From Halothiobacillus sp. (lineage in GTDB: Bacteria > Pseudomonadota > Gammaproteobacteria > Halothiobacillales > Halothiobacillaceae): DNA of 37,045 nt. Positions 31,205-37,045 of the stretch are shown piece by piece. Position numbers and translations under genes: made by a program. Numbering within the stretch: position 1 is the first letter of the stretch; each line of letters begins with the position of its first letter. A model generated the notes under the pieces. That model did not search any database and was not told the DNA's origin. It saw only the letters and a program-made list of their open reading frames with translations. The stretch lies in contig JAABTF010000022.1 of the NCBI GenBank assembly GCA_011389965.1, positions 1 through 37,045 on the forward strand, in the 5' to 3' direction.

Positions 31205-33139
31205 TCAGTGCCGCCCGTCGCCCTCCGGCCAATCGACCGGCAGCACCCGTTCGGGGTGCTCATGTGCCAAATGGGCAAGATTGCGGCATTCAGGCCGATG
31301 CAACTTGTAGCCCTGCGAGCGGCTGAGGAAGGCCATCACTCGTTCGCCCGGTCGCGGGCTGCAACACTTGGCCGGAGTCACCTTGAGCCCCTCGATCGAC
31401 TGGTTCTCGATGACGAGACTGCGCCCCCCGGGTGGCTCGGGGAGCACCGCCTCGTCGGGCCGCTCTCGCCGCGAGGGCCGGCTGGCCGTGTCGGCCCCGG
31501 GCCCCAGCTGACCGCGGGCCGTGGCCAGCAGTGTCTCGGGCGCTATCCGATGGTTGCCGACGGCCAGGAATAGTTGTTCCTCACTGTTGACACCCACCGC
31601 CAGCAGCAGACGACGCCGTGTCGTGCCGTCCATGCCAAACCGGCGGTAAAGTCGCTCGCAGTAGACCCGTCCCCGCTCGCGCGCATCTTCGCGGTCGAAC
31701 TGGGCAAACCAGTTGCGCACCTTTCCCCGTGAGCTGGCCGACTTGAGAAAACCGCTATGGGCCTGCCCCCACTCGCGGCTGGGGGCAGGCTCCCTGTTGG
31801 TCAGCACCTCGACCTGGTCGCCCTGACCCACCCGGGTCTTGAGCGGCACGATCCGCCCGTTGATCTTGGCCCCCCGGCAACGGTGCCCCAGATGCGTGTG
31901 GATGCGGTAGGCAAAGTCGAGGACGGTCGCTCCGGCGGGCAGTTCCACCAGTTCACCGCCGGGCGTGAAGGTGTAGACCATCGGCGCGGCCAATGGCTGG
32001 ATATCTCCACGGGAGAGCCCGTGACGCAACGACTCGACCTGCATGTCGAAGGGGTTTTCGCCGCCACCACCGGCCTTGTAGCGCCAGTGGGCCGCGACGC
32101 CAAACTCGGCAAACGCATGCATGCGCTCGCTACGGATCTGGATTTCGACCACCTTGCCCTCGTCGGTTTGCACCGCGGTATGCAGGGACTGATAGCCATT
32201 GGGCTTGGGCCGGGCGATGTAATCGTCGTACTCGCTCGGGATCGGCTTGAACAGTTCGTGCACCACGCTCAGGGCGGCGTAGCAGTCGGTGACCGAATCG
32301 ACCTGCACCCGCAGGGCACGGACGTCGAACAGATCCTCGAAGCCCAGATGCTTACGGCGCATCTTTCCCCAGATGCTGTAGATGTGCTTGGGGCGACCGT
32401 AGACCTCGGCACGAATGCCGGCCTGGATGAGCGCGTGCTCCAGCCGGGCCTGCACCGAGGCCAGGTAGGCCTCGCGGCTGTCGCGCCGCTCATCGAGGAG
32501 TTTCGCGATGCCGACATAGGTCTCGGGCTCGAGGTGGCGAAAGGCCAGGTCCTCGAGCTCCCACTTGATCTGCCCCAGTCCCAGGCGGTGGGCGATGGGT
32601 GCATGCACCCTCTGGGTCATCTCCGCATAATGTCGCCGCAGATCCTCGTCTTCGACCTCGGCCAGGGCCCGCATGCCCTCGAGTCGATAGACCAGGTCGA
32701 TCAGCACCGCGCGGGCGTCGCGGGCACCGGCCAACAACAGACGGCGCCAGTACTCATGCTGCGATTCGTCCAGTCCGTGGGGAAAGCGCGCCTCCCAGGT
32801 CCGCAGGCGGTCGACACCCGCCAGCAGGCCGGTGAGACCTTGGCGAGTCGGCTCGGCCAGGTCGGCCTGCTCTAACAGCTCGTCCCGATGCGCGGCCAAA
32901 GCCGAATCGGCCAACAGGGCGGCAGCCAGGGTGGGCAGGTCGGCGTGGATGTCAGCCAGGGCCACGGCCACCCGCGGCCCATTGCAGCGCGTCGCCGACT
33001 CCGACGAGACCTCTGCCGCCGCCACCGCCTGACACAGCCGATCGAGGGCCGCGACCGAGGCCGTTCCAATCGTGTCGGCGGTCGACTGCCTCAGGCGATG
33101 GCACAGGTTAATGGCAGGTTCGTCCAGGGGGTGTTGCAT
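31205..33139 (-). CDS. relA: RelA-type (p)ppGpp synthetase lacking the C-terminal ACT domain
   Basis: The 644-aa stringent-response enzyme makes (p)ppGpp from ATP and GTP/GDP on stalled ribosomes. The N-terminal hydrolase region is degenerate (no HD pair), as in monofunctional RelA. The synthetase domain shows GRPKHIYSIWGKMRRKHLGFEDLFDVRALRV (248-278), PKPNGYQSLHTAV and VEIQIRSERMHAFAEFGVAAHW. TGS is at about 382-445 (MVYTFTPGGELVELPAGATVLDFAY). A zinc-finger-like segment (AKCCSPRPGERV...HRPECRNL) is near the end. The protein stops after WPEGDGRH, where E. coli RelA (744 aa) continues into its ACT/RRM domain. TTGGAG precedes the ATG. Confidence 0.93.
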   Translation of the reverse strand: MQHPLDEPAINLCHRLRQSTADTIGTASVAALDRLCQAVAAAEVSSESATRCNGPRVAVALADIHADLPTLAAALLADSALAAHRDELLEQADLAEPTRQGLTGLLAGVDRLRTWEARFPHGLDESQHEYWRRLLLAGARDARAVLIDLVYRLEGMRALAEVEDEDLRRHYAEMTQRVHAPIAHRLGLGQIKWELEDLAFRHLEPETYVGIAKLLDERRDSREAYLASVQARLEHALIQAGIRAEVYGRPKHIYSIWGKMRRKHLGFEDLFDVRALRVQVDSVTDCYAALSVVHELFKPIPSEYDDYIARPKPNGYQSLHTAVQTDEGKVVEIQIRSERMHAFAEFGVAAHWRYKAGGGGENPFDMQVESLRHGLSRGDIQPLAAPMVYTFTPGGELVELPAGATVLDFAYRIHTHLGHRCRGAKINGRIVPLKTRVGQGDQVEVLTNREPAPSREWGQAHSGFLKSASSRGKVRNWFAQFDREDARERGRVYCERLYRRFGMDGTTRRRLLLAVGVNSEEQLFLAVGNHRIAPETLLATARGQLGPGADTASRPSRRERPDEAVLPEPPGGRSLVIENQSIEGLKVTPAKCCSPRPGERVMAFLSRSQGYKLHRPECRNLAHLAHEHPERVLPVDWPEGDGRH

Positions 33140-33368
33140 GGCACTCCAACCAGGCTGAATTGGGTTGTGATCGCTGGCGTGGCAATATCCCGGATATCAG
33201 GGAAACGCTGATCGAATCGGCAAAAACACCTGCAGGGCACTCCCGGCCCCGTGCCGCCCCGCCGGAAACGCTCGGGACGAGCCCAGCCGATGCGATCAGC
33301 GACTCCCTGCAGTCACGAGATTATCATCCGGTCGCGCCGCACAGGGATTCCCGAGGAAGCGAGGAACA

Positions 33369-34073
33369 ATGGAAAAGAAAATCGACATCCACGCCGAGCA
33401 CCACCGCATAAACCGTAACTCCTGGCTGCGGGCCGCGGTGATGGGAGCCAATGACGGCATCGTCTCGGTGTCGAGCCTGATGCTGGGTTTCATTGCCGCC
33501 GGCAGCCCCCGCTCGGCGATCGTGCTGGCCGGCACGGCCGGGCTGGTGTCCGGGGCCCTGTCCATGGCCGCAGGCGAATATGTCTCGGTCCAGTCGCAGA
33601 AGGACACCGAAAAGGCCGATCTAGAAATGGAAGCGCGTGAACTCGAAGTCAACTTCGACCACGAGCTCAATGAGCTGCGGGAAATCTACATCCACCGTGG
33701 GCTCAAGCCGGAAACCGCCCAGGAGACGGCCGAACAACTGATGGCCCACGATGCCCTCGGCGCGCATGCCCGTGACGAGATGGGCCTCCACGAGATCACC
33801 CGCGCCCAGCCGTTTCTGGCAGCCTGGGCCTCGGCGGCGGCATTTTCCGCTGGCGCGGGACTGCCGCTGCTGACCGTCTTGCTGGCCCCGGACTCCAGCA
33901 TGATGATCGCCGTCGTGTTGATCACCTTGGCCTCCCTGGCCCTGCTCGGCGGGTTGGCCGCGCGCACCGGCGGCGCCTCCATCGTTCGGGGGGCCGCCCG
34001 GGTCCTGTTCTGGGGCGTGACGGCCATGGGGGCGACCGCGCTGATCGGCAACCTGATCGGCTATCACGTTTGA
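33369..34073 (+). CDS. VIT1/CCC1-family iron/manganese transporter
   Basis: The 234-aa membrane protein begins with the family's cytoplasmic helix (HHRINRNSWLRAAVMGANDGIVSVSSLMLGF). It then shows GLVSGALSMAAGEYVSVQSQKDTEKADLEMEARELE, whose acidic helix is the metal-binding domain between spans 2 and 3. Three more spans follow. VIT/CCC1 proteins move Fe(II) or Mn(II) out of the cytoplasm. GAGGAA precedes the ATG. The gene is divergent from relA and followed 10 bp later by the alpha/beta hydrolase. A bacterioferritin gene is nearby, which fits iron management. Confidence 0.93.
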   Translation: MEKKIDIHAEHHRINRNSWLRAAVMGANDGIVSVSSLMLGFIAAGSPRSAIVLAGTAGLVSGALSMAAGEYVSVQSQKDTEKADLEMEARELEVNFDHELNELREIYIHRGLKPETAQETAEQLMAHDALGAHARDEMGLHEITRAQPFLAAWASAAAFSAGAGLPLLTVLLAPDSSMMIAVVLITLASLALLGGLAARTGGASIVRGAARVLFWGVTAMGATALIGNLIGYHV

Positions 34074-34083
34074 CGACTCGTCC

Positions 34084-34749
34084 GTGAGGCCGTTCCGGGA
34101 CGACCCCGTGGTGCTGATCCACGGCCTGTGGATGGGCCGCTGGGCAATGTGGCCCCTGGCCCGCCGTCTGGAACGCGCCGGATTCGACACCGTCATTTTC
34201 GGCTACCCCACCCGGGCCACGCCATTGGCCAATGCCGATCGACTGGCCGACTGGCTGCACGACCGTGGCATACCGGCGAGCCGTTTCGTCGCCCACAGCC
34301 TGGGTGGCATCGTTCTCTCCCACCTGTTCCACCGACACCCAGACACTTGTCCTTCGGAGGGTCGCATCGTCCTGATGGCCAGCCCAGTGGGTGGCAGCAA
34401 TGCCGCCCGGTCACTGGCTGGCGGGCGCCTTGGCCGCTGGCTGCTCGCCGGCAGCCTGGAAAATGGGCTCGCGGGCGGCGCGCCCGCCTGGCATGCACCG
34501 CACACCCTGATGCTCGCCGGCACCCGCCCTCTGGGACCGGGCCGACTGTTGCCCGGCGCACTCGACGGCCCCAATGACGGCACGGTCACCGTGGCAGAAA
34601 CCCGGGCTGCCGGATTGACTGCGCACCGCTGTCTGCCGGTGAATCATTTCGGCATGCTGCTATCGCGCAGAGTGGCGAACGAGACGATCCGATTTCTCTC
34701 CGATCGACTCGAGCGGCCAGCTAGCGGAACGCGACCGTCCGGCGCCTAG
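34084..34749 (+). CDS. Alpha/beta hydrolase (lipase/esterase-like)
   Basis: The 221-aa protein has VVLIHGLWMGRWAMWPL (oxyanion-hole HG motif), nucleophile elbow AHSLGG, the likely acid in DGPNDGTV, and the catalytic His in PVNHFGML. This makes a complete Ser-Asp-His triad of the fold. The small size and absence of a lid point to a cytoplasmic esterase or acyl hydrolase. No signal peptide is seen. The start is a GTG at 34084, 10 bp after the VIT gene stop, so the two are probably one transcript. Substrate unknown. Confidence 0.85.
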   Translation: MRPFRDDPVVLIHGLWMGRWAMWPLARRLERAGFDTVIFGYPTRATPLANADRLADWLHDRGIPASRFVAHSLGGIVLSHLFHRHPDTCPSEGRIVLMASPVGGSNAARSLAGGRLGRWLLAGSLENGLAGGAPAWHAPHTLMLAGTRPLGPGRLLPGALDGPNDGTVTVAETRAAGLTAHRCLPVNHFGMLLSRRVANETIRFLSDRLERPASGTRPSGA

Positions 34750-34807
34750 TCGCTGCGCCTCCGGCCAACATGCAGGAGACGACGCCCCCGGGCGGACGGG
34801 CACCATC

Positions 34808-34836
34808 AAAAAAGGCCGGTCCCCGCGGGGCCGGCC
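34808..34836 (-). terminator. Intrinsic terminator of the bacterioferritin gene
   Basis: A GC-rich stem (GGCCGGTCCC / GGGGCCGGCC, one G-T wobble) is preceded on the plus strand by six A's, giving a T6 tract on the minus strand. It lies 50 bp beyond the bacterioferritin stop and suits that gene. It may also stop readthrough from the hydrolase gene. Confidence 0.85.
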
Positions 34837-34885
34837 TGATTGCCACTCTTGTTGCCGCCCTTCATGGCTGTCGCCAAGCGTGGAA

Positions 34886-35383
34886 TTACTCCTCGCCGGT
34901 ATTGGGGGTGTGGTAGGCGGCGAAATAGTTCTGCTCACCCATCCGGTCAAGCAACTCGAGTTGCGTCTGCAGCCAGTCGGCATGGCCTTCCTCGTCCATC
35001 AGAATGTGCTCGAATAACCGGCGCGTGCCCACATCGCCTTCTTCGTCGGCCTGTACCGCAGCCTTGCCGTAGAACTCGATCGAGGCCAGCTCGTCTGCCA
35101 GGTCCGCCTTGAACATTTCCGTCAAGGACTTCGATCGCTTGGCCGCCTTCTGCTCGCTAACCACCGGATCGCCGTCAAGAAACAGGATGCGATCGATGAA
35201 CGAGCTGGCGTGGCCCAGCTCTTCCTGCACCTCGCCGTTCATCTTGTTAGCCAACCGGTCGAGCCCCCAGTCTTCAAGGACATGGGCGTGGAGCAGATAC
35301 TGGTGCGTGGCCGTCAGTTCCATCGACAGGGCCTGCTGCAGATTCTGGAGTGTCTTGGACTTCTTCGCCTTTGCTGCACACAT
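34886..35383 (-). CDS. bfr: Bacterioferritin-like iron storage protein
   Basis: The 165-aa four-helix-bundle ferritin aligns with E. coli Bfr throughout (MELTATHQYLLHAHVLEDWGLDRLANKM; HILMDEEGHADWLQTQLELLDRMGEQNYFAA). The di-iron ferroxidase ligands are present: Glu22, Glu55, His58, the Glu of DLADEL, and Glu and His of DEEGH. The residue matching heme ligand Met52 is Leu56 (EELGHA), so heme binding at the subunit interface is probably lost. It oxidises and stores iron in a 24-mer shell. GGAGG precedes the ATG and a terminator follows. The N-terminus has a short basic extension. Confidence 0.92.
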   Translation of the reverse strand: MCAAKAKKSKTLQNLQQALSMELTATHQYLLHAHVLEDWGLDRLANKMNGEVQEELGHASSFIDRILFLDGDPVVSEQKAAKRSKSLTEMFKADLADELASIEFYGKAAVQADEEGDVGTRRLFEHILMDEEGHADWLQTQLELLDRMGEQNYFAAYHTPNTGEE

Positions 35384-35577
35384 GAAGTGCTGCCCTCCGT
35401 AGAGAATGTAATGTGAATGATCGGGCTACGCCCGCCGGCCTGAGCGATTCGTCGTGCCGATGCGGCGGGCGCTTGTATTCAAGATAACGGGCGGACTTCG
35501 TCCCGCACGTCTCCTGAGCTTAGTAGGCAACGAAGAATTTTCCAGTACGGAGCCGGCCAGCAAGAAAGCGGACGAAG

Positions 35578-36390
35578 TCAGTCGCGCACCGCGATCCTCT
35601 CGGAGGCTCCTTGCCGGCCTGCCCGACGCCCCAATGGATCTTGCCGGAAGAACTCTTCGAGCAACCCATAGATGGTGGCATCGAAGTGCTGAAGGGCTTC
35701 GGGGCGCCGGAAGAAGTATTCGCTGAGCACGGCGAAGAATTCGGCCGGGTGGCTGCCCGCATAAGGGTCGATTCCGGTCGGCTCTCCCGCGTCGATCTGG
35801 CGGTTGAGCCGATCGAACCCCGCCTGGAATGCCTGCGTCCACTGGGTGCGACTCTGCCCGCGGGCCAGCGGCGGAAAACCGTTTTCCGCGCCATTGACCC
35901 CGTCGAGAAAGTGGGCGACCTCGTGGATGACCACGCTCAGACCGTGGTCGAGATCGAGACCGGCCTCGATGTCCGTCCAGGAGAGCACCAGCGTGCCATG
36001 CGACCAAGCCTCGCCGGCCCGCAGGTCATTGACGTGGTGAACCACCCCCACCTCGTCGACCTCTTCGTGGTCCACGTGGAAAGCATCCGGATAAACGATC
36101 ACCGAACGGATGTCCGCCAGCCAGTCCAGTCCCAGCTCGAGCACTGGCAAGACGGCCAATCCGGCGATGCGCATCTGCATCGCATCGTCCGGCACGAAAC
36201 GGTCTCCGCCGTAAAACGGCCGGCCGGCTAGAAAGCGGCCGGCCAGCACCCGCGCCCGTTCACACTCCTCCGTCGAGAGTCCGGCGAACTCCGGCTGGTC
36301 GCGGCACAACTCTCGCCACGCGTCTGGCGGAATCTGCACCTCCTCAGGCTCGCCACGGCCGAAGAGCCGAGCCATCAGGTTGCGCAGCAT
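35578..36390 (-). CDS. mtfA: Zinc-dependent peptidase of the MtfA family
   Basis: The 270-aa cytoplasmic protein has the HExxH zinc motif in VIHEVAHFLDG (His156, Glu157, His160). The third ligand is Glu217 in HPAEFFAVLSEYFFRRP, the gluzincin arrangement of MtfA. In E. coli MtfA binds the repressor Mlc and so adjusts glucose uptake, and it also has peptidase activity. The N-terminal RLFGRGEPEEVQIPPDAW and the RVLAGRFLAGRPFYGGDRFVPDD segment are typical. GAGG precedes the ATG. It lies 31 bp downstream of the sucrose-phosphatase-like gene, probably in one operon. Confidence 0.92.
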   Translation of the reverse strand: MLRNLMARLFGRGEPEEVQIPPDAWRELCRDQPEFAGLSTEECERARVLAGRFLAGRPFYGGDRFVPDDAMQMRIAGLAVLPVLELGLDWLADIRSVIVYPDAFHVDHEEVDEVGVVHHVNDLRAGEAWSHGTLVLSWTDIEAGLDLDHGLSVVIHEVAHFLDGVNGAENGFPPLARGQSRTQWTQAFQAGFDRLNRQIDAGEPTGIDPYAGSHPAEFFAVLSEYFFRRPEALQHFDATIYGLLEEFFRQDPLGRRAGRQGASERIAVRD

Positions 36391-36421
36391 GTATGCCTCA
36401 GCATCTTCCTAAAGGGGCAGC

Positions 36422-37045
36422 TCATGGAGTCTGACTGTCCGCCTCATTCTCGAGCCGCATGTATCCACGGGTTTCCGGCATGAAATGGACTGCGCCCTCG
36501 AGCACACCGGCGGCATAATTGCCATTCATGCAGAAAAGCCCCCCGCGTGCGACATAAAGCGTTTCCTCCAAAGCCCCCGCTTCGACCAACTCCCGGGCCC
36601 GTTGTTTGACCAGCGGCCCGGCGTTGGCCACCAACACCGCGTTGAGGTGGCTGGCCAAGGCATCGAGATCACTCTCCGAGTCCCCGGCAAAGAGAGCCCG
36701 ACGCTCGTCGAAACGCAGGTGCTGGATCAGAAACTCCATGGCATGCAGCTGGCTCGCCCCGTTAGGCAGCACGTCCAGCAAAAGCTGCTGGGCCGTTTCG
36801 TCGACCGACCAAACCAGCCGCGCATCGGCCCCCTCCTGCCAGAGCCGACCGTGCAATTCCGCATCGAGCACGGTCTGGTTGATGTGCCGTTCGACGTAAT
36901 AGCTGGCCTTGAACAATGCCTGCTTGTCGGTCTCCTGTGGCCGGATGGCGGTGATGTCGGAAAAAAGTTGGTTGATGTCGTCATGAGCCAGACCATTCCA
37001 ACCCGGCGCGATCTCCTTGGTCCAGGCCGGCCAGTGTGCCCAATC
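36422..37045 (-). CDS. HAD hydrolase, sucrose-6-phosphate phosphatase-like (partial)
   Basis: The frame is open to the window edge, giving 207 C-terminal residues; the N-terminus with the catalytic Asp lies outside. The visible start (WTKEIAPGWNGLAHDDINQLFSDITAIRPQETDKQALFKASYYVE) has the W-x-W and QxxFKxSYY pattern of sucrose-phosphate phosphatases. The HAD motif IV is LFAGDSESDLDALA instead of the usual GDSGND. These enzymes make sucrose, a compatible solute in some halotolerant bacteria. No sucrose-phosphate synthase is visible but it could lie just outside. Other type IIB HAD sugar phosphatases remain possible. Confidence 0.75.
   Translation of the reverse strand, partial: DWAHWPAWTKEIAPGWNGLAHDDINQLFSDITAIRPQETDKQALFKASYYVERHINQTVLDAELHGRLWQEGADARLVWSVDETAQQLLLDVLPNGASQLHAMEFLIQHLRFDERRALFAGDSESDLDALASHLNAVLVANAGPLVKQRARELVEAGALEETLYVARGGLFCMNGNYAAGVLEGAVHFMPETRGYMRLENEADSQTP

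Overview
The window is GC-rich, gene-dense chromosomal DNA from a gammaproteobacterium. YggX, MutY, MtfA, a RelA-type synthetase, bacterioferritin and a ModE/ModABC operon all have gammaproteobacterial forms. A class I fructose-1,6-bisphosphatase, a sucrose-phosphate-phosphatase-like gene, an arsenic cluster and the general style suggest a halotolerant sulfur-oxidising chemolithoautotroph (Halothiobacillus/Guyparkeria/Thioalkalivibrio-like). That placement is inference. I see no tRNA, rRNA, CRISPR array or intact transposase gene.

Layout. 1-5.7 kb: ferredoxin-reductase-like flavoprotein; a minus-strand thiS-ggt-ubiC-like operon; a HAD nucleotidase; yggX and mutY. 5.7-10.4 kb: a large AsmA protein, a 509-bp gene-free stretch with hairpins ahead of moaD, a small membrane protein, a CBM48 protein and a PilZ protein. 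10.6-16.4 kb: fbp, then pstSCAB on the minus strand with a PHO-box-like site, no phoU, and a pair of related short repeats at its two ends. 16.5-20.7 kb: an RND efflux pump with its adaptor, divergent from a photolyase gene. 22.3-25.8 kb: modEABC, with a near-perfect ModE operator lying on the putative -10 and on the first codons of modE. 25.8-26.1 kb: an elaborately folded extragenic element and a possible glycine-zipper peptide. 26.1-29.6 kb: divergent arsC and arsR, the latter followed by an unusual metallo-beta-lactamase-fold protein, an ArsP-type permease, a small protein with a cysteine-rich tail and a CxxC thioredoxin-like protein. 29.6-33.1 kb: a glycosyltransferase, a ~270-bp MITE with perfect 26-bp inverted ends (CTAG included), and a relA gene lacking its C-terminal ACT domain. 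33.4-37 kb: a VIT/CCC1 transporter, an alpha/beta hydrolase, a bacterioferritin lacking the heme-ligand Met, mtfA, and a sucrose-phosphatase-like gene running off the window.

How it works together. Several loci handle oxyanions and metals: phosphate uptake (pst), molybdate uptake (mod), arsenic detoxification (ars), and iron or manganese handling (yggX, bfr, VIT). The most promising candidate for something undescribed is the arsR-MBL-permease-Cys-tail-thioredoxin operon. It combines a secreted MBL-fold protein lacking two canonical zinc ligands with an arsenic-type permease and two thiol proteins. The folded element after modC, and the MITE beside the truncated relA, are the most unusual non-coding signals.
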